64,000 bases of DNA from CBDDFN01 sp965227065 (GCA_965227065.1 CBDDFN010000002.1:1-64000), one strand, 5' to 3'. Shown: positions 45,495 to 54,012, numbered from the stretch's first letter. Numbers and translations: made by a program. Notes: generated by a model from the sequence alone, not told the origin.

Positions 45495-46399
45495 GCGAAG
45501 CCCGGGCGCGCTTTGACGCTCATTTGAAGGCGGAGCGGCGCCTGTCGCCCCATACGCTGAGCGCCTACACACGCGACCTTGACCGGTTTGATGAATTTCT
45601 GATCAGCCATCTGGGCGGGCCACCCACTTTGGGTGACCTCGAAACCCTCAGCACCGCTGACTTTCGTGCCTTTCTCGCCCGGCGTCGCGCCGATGGTCTC
45701 AAAAGCCGGTCGATTGCGCGGACCTTGTCGAGCCTGCGGACTTTCTTTGCCTATCTCGAACAGACGGGGCTTGCCCGAAACACCAGCCTTGTGGCGGTGC
45801 AAGGCCCCAAGTTACCCCATGGCGTGCCAAAGCCATTATCGCCAGACGCGGCCCAGGACACTGTGACCGAGGCGGGCGTCATCGATGACCGGCCCTGGGT
45901 ACAGGCGCGCGATGTCGCCCTGATTGCGCTGCTTTATGGCTGCGGGCTGCGCCTGTCGGAAGCCTTGTCGATCAAACCCGGCGCGCTTCCTCTAGGCGAG
46001 GCGGTCACTTTGGTGGGCAAGGGCGGCAAGGCCCGCCGTGTGCCGGTGCTCAAAGTCGTCAATGACGCGCTGGACCGCTATGTCACGCTTTGTCCCCACG
46101 CGCTCCAGGCCGATGGCCCGCTGTTTGTCGGCATTCGCGGCGGCGCACTCAATCCCCGGCAGGTGCAAGGGCTGATGCAGACGATCCGCGCCCGGCTTGG
46201 CCTGCCCCAAAGTGCAACGCCGCATGCGCTGCGCCATTCCTTCGCCACGCACCTGCTTGGCGCGGGCGGTGATCTGCGCACCATTCAGGAATTGCTGGGC
46301 CATTCGGCATTGTCCACCACCCAGCGCTACACGGAAGTGAATGCCGAGGCGCTGATCAGGACCTATTGCTCAGCGCATCCGCGCGCCCAGAAGAAATAA
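45476..46399 (+). CDS. xerC: Tyrosine recombinase XerC
   Basis: 307 residues. The N-terminal SAM-like core-binding domain (LKAERRLSPHTLSAYTRDLDRF) precedes the catalytic domain with all active-site residues in place: Arg in YGCGLRLSE, Lys in GKGGKARRVP, His-x-x-Arg in PHALRHSFATHLL, His in LLGHSALSTTQ and the Tyr nucleophile in RYTEVN. Its place after DUF484 marks it as the chromosome-dimer resolution enzyme and not a mobile integrase. Its end overlaps the convergent FAD gene by 44 bases. Confidence 0.95.
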   Translation: MARPSLSEARARFDAHLKAERRLSPHTLSAYTRDLDRFDEFLISHLGGPPTLGDLETLSTADFRAFLARRRADGLKSRSIARTLSSLRTFFAYLEQTGLARNTSLVAVQGPKLPHGVPKPLSPDAAQDTVTEAGVIDDRPWVQARDVALIALLYGCGLRLSEALSIKPGALPLGEAVTLVGKGGKARRVPVLKVVNDALDRYVTLCPHALQADGPLFVGIRGGALNPRQVQGLMQTIRARLGLPQSATPHALRHSFATHLLGAGGDLRTIQELLGHSALSTTQRYTEVNAEALIRTYCSAHPRAQKK

Positions 46400-47477
46400 T
46401 GTCGGGCGCGCCAGCCTCGCCGCGTTTGTGAAAATAGATACGGCTGGCGGCCGCCAGCGCGGGCGCAGAAAACAAGGCCCGGTCAATCAGTGCGTTGGGC
46501 GGGGCAAGATCAAGCGCGCGGCGCATCATCGACTTCATGCGGAAGCGGGGATAATCCCGCGCCAGCAACGCGCCGGGATCAGGTCCGCCCGCCAGCAGAT
46601 AATCGCCGACCAGCTGGCCTGCGCGGCGGCCGAAATGAAAGGCAAGCCGTATGCCGCCGCCGGTCATGGGCGAGACAAGCCCCGCCGCATCACCGATCAG
46701 CGCCACCCGGCGGCCCGCCACCGGCGACACCACACCGCCCACGGGGATGAGGCCCGACCGGCGCTCCGTCACCTCGGCACGGGAAAAATCAAACAGGCCC
46801 TCAAGACTGTGCTCAAAGCCCTTGGGGTCAAGCTTGGTGGATTTTTTATTTGCCGCCAATCCGATCTGCGCGCCATGCACCCCCGGCACGGCCCAGCCCA
46901 GATAGCCCGGCGCGCGTCGTGAATCGATAAAGCAATGAAGAAAGCGGGGATCGAGCCCTTCAAGACCGGTCATCTCCGCCTCGGCGCCGACGAGAAATTT
47001 GCGGTTGTGTCCTAATCCGAAACTGAGCGCGACCCGGCTTTTGGCGCCATCAGCCCCGATCAGATAACGGCACCGCCAACCAAGCCCGAACAGCTTGATG
47101 CCCCCGCGTTCATAACCGGCCCCTTCAAAACGGGTGCCGCAATACAGCTCTGCGCCGGCGCGCACCGCTTCATCCGCAAGCCAACGCAACAGCCCCGCCG
47201 TATCAGTGGCGAGGAAATAATAGCCCGGCGCAAACAGATCGACCCAGCGGTGCGCGGGCGAATAAAGCCGCACCCCTTTCACCGCCCGCGTCAGTGCGTG
47301 CGGCACATCCCATTCTTCAGCCGCTTCCTTAACCAGAATGCCGGTGGTGTGCACCCGCGCGCCGGGGTCGGGCTTTTTTTCAATGACGGCGACACGCAGG
47401 CCGCGCAAGGCAGCGGTGCGCGCGCAGACAAGGCCCGAAAAACTCGCGCCCACAATGATCAGGTCGAAATCAGCCAT
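46356..47477 (-). CDS. FAD-dependent oxidoreductase (geranylgeranyl-reductase-like)
   Basis: 373 residues from ATG 47477, with GAGGAGG upstream. The N-terminal dinucleotide fold is DLIIVGASFSGLVCARTAALRGLRVAVIEK; YLIGADGAKSRVA (second FAD motif) and RVALIGDAAGLVSPMTGGGIRLA (third motif) follow. This is the pattern of the geranylgeranyl reductase / FixC / aromatic hydroxylase group. The substrate cannot be told from sequence. It stands alone, convergent with xerC. Confidence 0.85.
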   Translation of the reverse strand: MADFDLIIVGASFSGLVCARTAALRGLRVAVIEKKPDPGARVHTTGILVKEAAEEWDVPHALTRAVKGVRLYSPAHRWVDLFAPGYYFLATDTAGLLRWLADEAVRAGAELYCGTRFEGAGYERGGIKLFGLGWRCRYLIGADGAKSRVALSFGLGHNRKFLVGAEAEMTGLEGLDPRFLHCFIDSRRAPGYLGWAVPGVHGAQIGLAANKKSTKLDPKGFEHSLEGLFDFSRAEVTERRSGLIPVGGVVSPVAGRRVALIGDAAGLVSPMTGGGIRLAFHFGRRAGQLVGDYLLAGGPDPGALLARDYPRFRMKSMMRRALDLAPPNALIDRALFSAPALAAASRIYFHKRGEAGAPDIISSGRADALSNRS

Positions 47478-47552
47478 CAGGGTCCTCCTCACTTTGGCGT
47501 GAGGAGGAAAACCCGGCAAGGAGGCGCTGACGCGGCGCGCGTGTGGCGCGCG

Positions 47553-48976
47553 TCAGTCCAATGATGGCGGGCGCGTGGCAAACCAGGGCTGGGCGCGTTC
47601 AATCTCACCGGCCAGGCTGAACAGCATCTCTTCAGACCCCACAGGCCCTGACGCCATCACACCAAGCGGCAGGCCCGCTTGCGTGACATGCAAAGGCAGC
47701 GACATGGAGGGTGCGCCGGTCATGTTCATGAAACCGGTAAAGCAGGCAAAGGCCATCGCCTCGGCCGCATAGGCGCCAATGTCGGGATTGTTCATGGCCA
47801 GCGCGCCAATCGGCACCGGCGGCTTGCCCAGCGTCGGGGTGAGCCAGATGTCATAACGCTCATGAAAGGCTGCAAAGGTCCGGCCAAGGCCATGCACGAT
47901 GCGCAGCGCCTTGGGATAATCATCGGCCTGCGCCATACGGGCATTTTCAATCATTCGCCAGGTGATGATCTCGACATCGTCTTCCTTGAGTTCGCGCCCC
48001 AGTTCAGCCGCCCGCAACTCACAGGTCAGCTTGGCCGAAATCGCCATCAAAGCCAGCTGCGCAAAGCCGGTTTCCTCTGTATTGATCACCGGCGCGTCAT
48101 CCTCGACATGATGGCCAAGATCGGCCAGCAAGCGGGCGGCATTCTCAACCGCCTTGATACATTCGGGATCAACGGCAACGCCTGAAGGGGCCGTGGTCGA
48201 ATAGGCGATGCGCAAGCGTTTGGGCGGGACCATCGCCGCACTCAAATAAGAGCCGGTCTTGGGCGGGGCATGATAGGGATCGCCCGGTGCGGGGCCTGCG
48301 GTGGCATCAAGCAAAGCCGCACTGTCACGCACCGTCCAGGTCACCGCATGGCCGATTGACAGTCCGCCCCAGCCTTCGCCTGTATGGGGGCCGACCGGAT
48401 TGCGCGCGCGCGTCGGCTTCATCCCGAACAGGCCGCAACAAGCCGCCGGAATACGGATTGACCCGCCGCCATCGGTGGCATGGGCCATGGGCAAAATACC
48501 CGCCGACACAGCAGAGGACGAGCCGCCCGAACTGCCGCCCGGCGTATGATCCAGATTCCACGGGCTGCGGGTCGGGCCATGCAATGCCGGTTCGGTCGCC
48601 GCCGTCAGGCCAAATTCAGGCGAATTGGTATTGCCGAAAACCACAAGGCCGGCTTGCTCGAACCGCTCGGCCAGGGTTGATTTCACATCCGGCACATAAT
48701 CGGCAAACAGCTTTGAGCCGTTCGAGGTGACCCGGCCGGGCATATACATGTTGAGGTCTTTAAACAGAAACGGCACGCCGGTAAACGGCCCCTCGGGCAA
48801 CCCCTCCTTGATCGCCTTGCGGCATGGTCACGCCAGTCATGAATGATGGCATTGAGCTTGGGATTGCGCGCATCGGCCCGCTCCAGGGCGGCATCCAGCA
48901 ACTCATCGGCGCTGACCTCACGGCGGCGCACCAGATCGGCCAGACCAAGCCCGTCATACTGTTCATACTCTTTCAT
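47553..48976 (-). pseudogene. Amidase-signature hydrolase, broken by a one-base frameshift
   Basis: Two adjacent minus-strand frames together make one complete amidase. The N-terminal piece starts at ATG 48976 (GAGGGGG site upstream) and reads MKEYEQYDGLGLADLVRRRE ... LNAIIHDWRDHAA. The rest, from near 48820 to 47553, continues AIKEGLPEGPFTGVPFLFKDL in the next frame. Adding one base near 48811-48820 restores about 474 residues, the usual length. The catalytic Lys (FLFKDL) and both Ser motifs (GGSSGGSSSAVSAG and DGGGSIR) are intact, and the downstream frame shows no decay. It may be a very recent pseudogene or a base-calling error. The family hydrolyses amide bonds of small molecules; the substrate is unknown. 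Confidence 0.8.
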
Positions 48977-49090
48977 GGGATCCCCCTCACACATGACTGG
49001 ACGCGAGCTTACCAGCCCGGCCCCGCTCTTCAAGGCTTGACCCTCACCACCGGCACCGCCACTCTCCTCGCCAAAATCGGGGACGTGAAA

Positions 49091-50257
49091 ATGCGCATCA
49101 TCAAAGGTTTGATTTATATTCTGCTGGGACTGCTGGCGATTGCCGGAGTGATCTATTTCACACTCGCCGCATCGGTCACCGACAGCCAGATGAACCAGGT
49201 TGATCAGCCTGGTCCTTATAAGGTCTCCGAACGGACCGCCGCGCTCTATCACGGCCTGCAAGTCATTGATTTGCACGCCGACCCTTTATTGTGGGGCCGC
49301 AATCTCAACAAACGCAATTCCCATGGCGCGGTCGATTTGCCCCGCATGCGCGAGGCCAATATGGCCTTGCAGGTGTTCGGGCTGGTGACAAAGGTTCCCG
49401 CCGGACAGAATTTCGACAAGAACCCCTCTGACTCGGACATGTTACCGATCCTCGTGGCCGCTGCCGGCTATCCCCTTGAGGCATGGTTTGGTCTGAAAGC
49501 CCGCGCGCTGCATCAGATTGATGTTGCCGAAGGGCTTGAAGAGCGCAATGACGACTTCTCCCTCATCCGCACCAAGGCCGATCTTGATGGCTTGCTCGCC
49601 GCCCGCGCCCGCGGGGACAAGCAAATGGGCGGGATCATTGCCTTTGAGGGCATTCAGCCGATTGAAGGCGAAATCGGCAATCTCGACCAGTTTTTTGATC
49701 GCGGTGTGCGCATGATCGGCCTCACGCATTTCTTCGACAATGAGGCGGGCGGCTCCGCCCATGGCTGGCACAAAGGCGGCATTACCGAGCTTGGCATCAA
49801 GGCCGTCCGCAAGATGGAAACGCTTGGCATTGCCGTTGATCTTGCCCATGCCTCCCCCAAGCTGGTGGATGATGTTCTCGCGATTGCCACCAAGCCGGTC
49901 TTTGTCAGCCATACCGGCGTCAAGGCGACCTGCGCAGGCCCGCGCAATCTGTCGGACGCCCATATCCGCAAGATCGCCGCGACCGGCGGTGTGATCGGCA
50001 TCGGCTTTTTCTCAGGCGCAGTGTGCGGCAAAAGCGTGACGCATATTGTTGATGCGATCATGCATGTCATCAAACTGACCGGCACCGACCATGTCGCCTT
50101 GGGCTCAGACTATGATGGCGCGGTCTCCACCGCCTTTGACATTACCGGCCTGCCGATGATCGCCGATGAATTGCTCAAGCGCGATGTGTCAGAAAACACG
50201 GTCGCCAAAATCATGGGCCAGAACACGCTCAACGCGTTGCGCAAGACCCTGCCCTGA
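49091..50257 (+). CDS. Membrane dipeptidase, peptidase family M19
   Basis: 388 residues from ATG 49091 with a GGGGA site. A membrane anchor (IYILLGLLAIAGVIYFTLAA) is followed by a TIM-barrel metallopeptidase. Metal ligands are visible in VIDLHADPLLW (HxD), FEGIQPIEG (Glu), DLAHAS and VFVSHTG (His), with GSDYDG near the end. It resembles renal dipeptidase-type enzymes that split dipeptides, some with D-amino acids. It is divergent from the amidase gene. Confidence 0.92.
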   Translation: MRIIKGLIYILLGLLAIAGVIYFTLAASVTDSQMNQVDQPGPYKVSERTAALYHGLQVIDLHADPLLWGRNLNKRNSHGAVDLPRMREANMALQVFGLVTKVPAGQNFDKNPSDSDMLPILVAAAGYPLEAWFGLKARALHQIDVAEGLEERNDDFSLIRTKADLDGLLAARARGDKQMGGIIAFEGIQPIEGEIGNLDQFFDRGVRMIGLTHFFDNEAGGSAHGWHKGGITELGIKAVRKMETLGIAVDLAHASPKLVDDVLAIATKPVFVSHTGVKATCAGPRNLSDAHIRKIAATGGVIGIGFFSGAVCGKSVTHIVDAIMHVIKLTGTDHVALGSDYDGAVSTAFDITGLPMIADELLKRDVSENTVAKIMGQNTLNALRKTLP

Positions 50258-50323
50258 TTTTGCCGCAACTGTGGTGTTCACTGGGCCAATATCGGTTGGG
50301 GGGTCGATGAAAAGGAGCGTGCG

Positions 50324-51886
50324 ATGCGCCTCTTCAAGCCCCTGTGTTCCGCACTCGCCGCCCTTGGGATGAGCGCGGCCGCCACCGCCGACCCCGAAAA
50401 ATCCGTCAGCTTTGAGGCCGAACTTGAACGGCCGGTTCTTGCGCGCGGCTATGATGGCCCCGTCCATGTGCTGGTTACGCTGAAAGCCCCCGAAATCACC
50501 CGGCCCGACAAGGACCGGCCCAAGCTTAATCTTGCCATGGTGCTTGACCGCTCAGGCTCGATGGCCGAGGCGGGCAAGATCACCCATTTGCGCGACGCCG
50601 CCCATCTCGGCGTTGATCTTCTGTCCGGCAAGGACGAACTCGCCCTGATTAAATATGACGACCGCATCGAAGTGATGCGCAAACTTGGCCCCGTGACCGA
50701 CAAGGCGGCGATCAAAAAGGACATCTCCGCCCTGATGCCGGGCGGTTCCACCAATCTGACCGGGGGCATGATGGCCGGGGTTGAGCAACTCACCCTGGCG
50801 GCCAAACGCTCAGACAGCGCCACGGTCACACGGGTGCTGCTGCTCAGTGATGGTCTCGCCAATCAGGGCGTCACGGACCCCGAACAGATCAAGGCGCGGG
50901 TGCGCGACGCCAAGCATGCGGGCATCCGTATCACCACCCTTGGGCTTGGCCGCGACTATGATGAAGACCTGATGCAGATGATCGCCGAGCAGGGCGGCGG
51001 CGCTTACTATTATATTGAGCATCCCCGCCAGATGGTCCGCATCTTTGAAGAAGAAATGTCGAGCCTGTTTGCCACCGTCGCCACCGGTGTGACGCTTGCC
51101 TTCGACAAAAGCGAGGCCGTCGAAAAGGCTGAGTTGGTGTCAATCAGCGAGGGCGCGCAGGATGCCACCTCCCTCGCCCTGCCCGATTTCTATGCGGGCG
51201 AGGAACGCACAGTACTGCTGCGCCTGACGCTGAAAGAGGCAGTGTCTGATGCCGAGCTCAAGCTCGCACTGGGTGCGCTGACCCTCACCGCCACGCAGGT
51301 TGAAACCGGTGAAGTTCTCACCGACACGCTGGCCTTATCCGCCGACACAACGCTGTCGGTTGCCGCTGCGGACGCGGCCCGCAACAAGGCGGTGGCGGTG
51401 GAAGCCGCGCTGCTCAAGGCCGAACAGGACAATCGCGCGGCACTGGCAGCCTATGAGGCCGGCGACCGCACCAAAGCTGACCAGATCATCGTCACGGCAC
51501 AAAAACGCCTCGCCGATGATGCCTTTGTCGCCGACGATGATCGCGTCAAAGCCAAGGGTGAAGCCCTTGAGGTCGAGCAACAGGATATGGCTGAGTTTGC
51601 GTCCGCCCCGGCCGCGTCCGCCGCCTATGTCAAACGCTCCAAACAACGGCTCTACAAAGCCCAGAAAGGCGACCGCAAAGGCTTTGTGATGTCCTCAAGC
51701 GCCAGCGGGCTGGAGGTTGAGCGGTTGCAACAAAAACTCAAGGATGGGGGCTTCTACACAGGCGACATCACCGGAGACTATGACGCCGAGACCGAAAAAG
51801 CGGTCAAAGCCTATCAGGCCGCCAACGGGCTTGAGGATGATGGCGTGGCGGGCCCCGCGACACAAAAATCGCTGGGCCTGTACTAA
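50324..51886 (+). CDS. Secreted VWA-domain protein with C-terminal peptidoglycan-binding domain
   Basis: 520 residues with an AAGGAG site. A signal peptide (to about residue 22, ATA-DP) leads into a von Willebrand A domain with a complete MIDAS: DRSGS at 75-79, the threonine in GGSTNLTGG and the aspartate in LLLSDGLANQG. A beta-rich part and a helical linker follow, and residues about 460-520 form a PG_binding_1 domain (ASGLEVERLQQKLKDGGFYT ... AVKAYQAANGLEDDGVAGPATQ). The build suggests a periplasmic, wall-attached adhesion or scaffold protein. Its stop codon overlaps that of the convergent gene at 51883. Confidence 0.88.
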   Translation: MRLFKPLCSALAALGMSAAATADPEKSVSFEAELERPVLARGYDGPVHVLVTLKAPEITRPDKDRPKLNLAMVLDRSGSMAEAGKITHLRDAAHLGVDLLSGKDELALIKYDDRIEVMRKLGPVTDKAAIKKDISALMPGGSTNLTGGMMAGVEQLTLAAKRSDSATVTRVLLLSDGLANQGVTDPEQIKARVRDAKHAGIRITTLGLGRDYDEDLMQMIAEQGGGAYYYIEHPRQMVRIFEEEMSSLFATVATGVTLAFDKSEAVEKAELVSISEGAQDATSLALPDFYAGEERTVLLRLTLKEAVSDAELKLALGALTLTATQVETGEVLTDTLALSADTTLSVAAADAARNKAVAVEAALLKAEQDNRAALAAYEAGDRTKADQIIVTAQKRLADDAFVADDDRVKAKGEALEVEQQDMAEFASAPAASAAYVKRSKQRLYKAQKGDRKGFVMSSSASGLEVERLQQKLKDGGFYTGDITGDYDAETEKAVKAYQAANGLEDDGVAGPATQKSLGLY

Positions 51887-52128
51887 CCGTCTAGCGTCTC
51901 GCGTGCCGCGCGCACAATCTGCGTGAGCCGGTCGGGAACCGGCTCATCCAGAACCGCAGGGTCGATCTGCTCCATCCGCTGATGGCTGGCTTTGATGGCT
52001 TCAAACAAGGCGCGCGCCTGGTCGTCCTGCCTGATGTGCTGTTCAAGCGCTTTTTGTTCGTCGGCGCCGCAAGCGCCGAGCACATAACGCCAGATCTGTT
52101 GTTCTGACAATGTGGGTTCGGTGGTCAT
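51883..52128 (-). CDS. Small anti-sigma-factor-like protein
   Basis: 81 residues, soluble. LSEQQIWRYVLGACGADEQKALEQHIRQDDQARALFEAI resembles the cytoplasmic N-terminal domain of anti-sigma factors, and LDEPVPDRL the short motif that often follows it (also found in NepR). There is no membrane helix and no zinc-binding His/Cys set. An EcfG-type promoter lies 67 bases upstream (52195-52219), so it is probably induced by the sigma factor it may restrain. The anti-sigma role is inferred. Confidence 0.55.
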   Translation of the reverse strand: MTTEPTLSEQQIWRYVLGACGADEQKALEQHIRQDDQARALFEAIKASHQRMEQIDPAVLDEPVPDRLTQIVRAARETLDG

Positions 52129-52194
52129 GGCCTATCACTCTGATGGTTGGGGGCACCGTGCCGCCACAGGCGCGGTTGCCACATTCATGCCATA

Positions 52195-52219
52195 AACGAA
52201 CAAATCCCGATCAGGTTCC
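52195..52219 (-). promoter_or_regulatory. EcfG-type promoter of the 51883-52128 gene
   Basis: On the minus strand: GGAAC (52219-52215), 16 bases, CGTT (52198-52195). This is the general-stress-response consensus of alphaproteobacteria, exact in both boxes. The -35 lies in the last codons of the upstream ribbon-helix-helix gene. Confidence 0.75.
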
Positions 52220-52483
52220 CTTTTTTGACGAATCCACCGTCAATTCCGCTTCATCATCCACAACGGCATATTCGGTTGACTTCGCCTTGGGCTCGGGATC
52301 GTCAAATTCCTTGGCGCTCAGACCACGCGCAATCAGCTCGCGGATCGCGGCCGCCCGCGTGGGAATACGCTTTTCAAATCGCCACTCATCAATGATTTCA
52401 AGCTCCCGCTCATCCAGCATGACCTGAAGCCGTTCGGTCCGCTGAAGCTTGCGCTCCGCCGCAATGGTGGATTTGTTCGTCAT
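52211..52483 (-). CDS. Ribbon-helix-helix DNA-binding protein
   Basis: 90 residues. RLQVMLDERELEIIDEWRFEKRIPTRAAAIRELIARGL is a ribbon-helix-helix domain (strand plus two helices) of the CopG/MetJ-like type seen in small alphaproteobacterial regulators. The tail is acidic. No toxin gene is adjacent, so an antitoxin role is not supported. It is divergent from the sigma factor gene across 312 AT-rich bases and could regulate it. Confidence 0.7.
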   Translation of the reverse strand: MTNKSTIAAERKLQRTERLQVMLDERELEIIDEWRFEKRIPTRAAAIRELIARGLSAKEFDDPEPKAKSTEYAVVDDEAELTVDSSKKGT

Positions 52484-52795
52484 TGCGCAACTCCCTCACG
52501 CCACACTGCGGCCCAGCCCATCCCGGCCGCATATGTTTGTGCAACTTACTCAAAATGAGCGGAAGACGGAAGATGCGCCGCTGTCTGAAGCGCTGCCGGC
52601 CACTCAAAGTATTAATAATGTATAACTTATAAATAATCCTCATTTTATATATTTATATCAAAATGCAAACTTGCCACAATTGATTTAATCTAATTATTTC
52701 AATGTTTTGCCCAAGTTTTGTCACGATTTATTTATTGATTTCTATTGCGCGGCTCGTATGGTGAGTCGCGTTGTTCAAAACGAAAGGACAAAACA
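52484..52795. other. AT-rich divergent regulatory region before the sigma factor gene
   Basis: 312 bases. From about 52610 to 52745 it is far more AT-rich than any neighbour (long T/A runs and ATTTATATATT-like tracts), which suggests curved DNA or a silencer-bound segment. I looked for GGAAC-N16/17-CGTT on both strands and found none, so the sigma gene does not appear to drive itself through that motif. No gene seen. Confidence 0.55.
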
Positions 52796-53335
52796 ATGTG
52801 TGCGTTCAAGTTCGACGCGTTGGAAGATGAAATCCCCCATTTGCGCCGCTTCGCGCGGTCGCTGGTGCGGAACCCCGACAAGGCGGACGATTTGGTACAA
52901 GACACGCTGGAGCGGGCGATCCGCCGCCACAGTTCGTTTGAAACAGGCACCAGCCTTCGGGCCTGGCTGTTCACCATTCTGCGCAATTTGCATATTGACC
53001 AGTGCCGCAAAGCCAAACGCCGGGGCGACACGGTCGAGATCGATGATTTCGATACGGCCTTGTCGGTCGCGCCCGCACAAGGCACGCGCACCGAGTTGCG
53101 TGAGTTTATGACGGCATTCGCCGCGCTTGATCAGCGCGATCAGGACCTTTTGAACATGGTCGCGATTGACGGCCTGTCCTATGAGGCCGCGGCGGAAATT
53201 TTTGACGTTCAGGTCGGCACGATCAAAAGCCGGTTGAGCCGCGCGCGGGCGCGCCTGCGCGATCTGGAGGAGTATGGCGACCCCGCCGTCACCGCACCGC
53301 CGCGTGACAGGCTGGCGCGCCTGGCCGCCCGATGA
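52796..53335 (+). CDS. ECF sigma factor, EcfG-like
   Basis: 179 residues from ATG 52796 with AAAGGA upstream. Region 2 (about 10-75) has IPHLRRFARSLVRNPDKADDLVQDTLERAI and GTSLRAWLFTILRN; region 4 (about 105-165) has LDQRDQDLLNMVAIDGLSYEAAAEIFDVQVGTIKSRLSRARARL. Both resemble the EcfG/SigT general-stress sigma factors of alphaproteobacteria. The next gene overlaps by ATGA and encodes a small anti-sigma-like protein. Five GGAAC-N16-CGT(T/C) elements nearby fit EcfG specificity. PhyR and a clear NepR are not in the window. It may be the main EcfG or a paralogue. Confidence 0.85.
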   Translation: MCAFKFDALEDEIPHLRRFARSLVRNPDKADDLVQDTLERAIRRHSSFETGTSLRAWLFTILRNLHIDQCRKAKRRGDTVEIDDFDTALSVAPAQGTRTELREFMTAFAALDQRDQDLLNMVAIDGLSYEAAAEIFDVQVGTIKSRLSRARARLRDLEEYGDPAVTAPPRDRLARLAAR

Positions 53336-53520
53336 CACCGGTGCTTCACATATTCACCCCGATGGATGTGCATCGCTTTGTCGATGATGTGCTGGATGAG
53401 CATGAGCGGCGCGCCTTCCTCGCTTTTTTGAGCGATGCGCCCCACTCCCAAGACGATGTCCGTGCCTATGAACGGCAAAACCGCCTGCTTGTCGAGGCAA
53501 CCCGCGCGACCGGCCTGTAG
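53332..53520 (+). CDS. Small protein co-translated with the sigma factor, anti-sigma-like
   Basis: 62 residues, overlapping the sigma gene by ATGA. DVHRFVDDVLDEHERRAFLAFLSDAPHSQDDVRAYERQNRLL resembles the start of anti-sigma factors (a helix, a short 'DGELDE'-like turn, then a second helix), but the protein stops before any zinc site or membrane helix. Translational coupling suggests that it binds the sigma factor. It is not recognisably NepR. Confidence 0.6.
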   Translation: MTPVLHIFTPMDVHRFVDDVLDEHERRAFLAFLSDAPHSQDDVRAYERQNRLLVEATRATGL

Positions 53521-53543
53521 CCTGCGGGATCATAACAATGAAC

Positions 53544-53574
53544 GGCCGGTCCCCGGTGAGGGGCCGGCCTTTTT
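53544..53574 (+). terminator. Terminator of the sigma factor operon
   Basis: GGCCGG-T-CCCC, loop GGTGA, GGGG-CCGGCC, then TTTTT: a 10-bp GC stem with one bulged base, 24 bases after the last stop. Confidence 0.9.
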
Positions 53575-53596
53575 ATTGAGCCCGGCGAAAAGAAAA

Positions 53597-53618
53597 GGCG
53601 GAGGGATCAACCTCCGCC
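53597..53618. terminator. Bidirectional terminator, serving csbD
   Basis: GGCGGAGG-GATCAA-CCTCCGCC, a perfect 8-bp stem. The minus-strand side continues TTTTCTTTTC, the plus side TTTCTT. csbD ends 35 bases away on the minus strand. Confidence 0.85.
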
Positions 53619-53653
53619 TTTCTTGCTGATATGGAGATCAGCGAAAGCCGCGC

Positions 53654-53851
53654 TTAGATCTTGTCGCGCAATTCATCCAGCTGCTTGCGGATCGCTTCTT
53701 TCGATTCGCCATATTTTTGCTGAATGGTCCCGACAAGCTCTTCGATCTTGCCTTCGGCCTTGTCAAACTCATCGTCGGAGATGTCTCCCCACTTTTGTTT
53801 GACCTTGCCGCGCAGTTCACGCAATTCGCCGAGTTCTTTGTCAGTTGACAT
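53654..53851 (-). CDS. CsbD-family stress protein
   Basis: 65 residues from ATG 53851 with GAAAGGAG upstream. ELRGKVKQKWGDISDDEFDKAEGKIEELVGTIQQKYGESKEAIRKQL is the CsbD domain almost in full. In other bacteria these small helical proteins are induced by general stress sigma factors; the biochemical role is unknown. An EcfG-type promoter about 100 bases upstream fits such control. Confidence 0.92.
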   Translation of the reverse strand: MSTDKELGELRELRGKVKQKWGDISDDEFDKAEGKIEELVGTIQQKYGESKEAIRKQLDELRDKI

Positions 53852-53944
53852 CGGATACTCCTTTCTTCGCTTCACTCACACTGCATGCGGGCGCCTCGCG
53901 AACCATCGGTTCTTGGGGGCGGCGCCCTCAGCAGCTACCCCATC

Positions 53945-53969
53945 AACGTGTCCGCGCAGCCATTGTTCC
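53945..53969 (-). promoter_or_regulatory. EcfG-type promoter of csbD
   Basis: Minus strand GGAAC (53969-53965), 16 bases, CGTT (53948-53945). Back to back with the exoD promoter: the two -35 boxes are 44 bases apart. Confidence 0.75.
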
Positions 53970-53979
53970 CCGCGCAATC

Positions 53980-54012
53980 GGACGCAGGGCAGGACGCAGG
54001 GCAGGACGCTGG
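53980..54012 (+). repeat. 12-bp tandem repeat between divergent stress promoters
   Basis: GGACGCAGGGCA occurs twice in tandem (53980-53991, 53992-54003), followed by a third, degraded copy. It fills the gap between the csbD and exoD -35 boxes, so copy number would set their spacing. Confidence 0.75.

Noticed and set aside
45476..46399. Mobile-element tyrosine integrase
   Set aside because: Context (fsa-like gene, DUF484) and sequence are those of the chromosomal XerC.
48683..49276. Separate gene for the 197-codon frame holding the amidase N-terminus
   Set aside because: Only codons from 48976 down to about 48820 look coding; they are the first part of the broken amidase.
52211..52483. Antitoxin of a toxin-antitoxin pair
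   Set aside because: The ribbon-helix-helix protein has no adjacent toxin-like gene; the 81-residue neighbour resembles an anti-sigma domain instead.
53332..53520. Identification as NepR
   Set aside because: Size is similar, but the characteristic NepR core helices and the EPVPDRF-type motif are not present in this protein.
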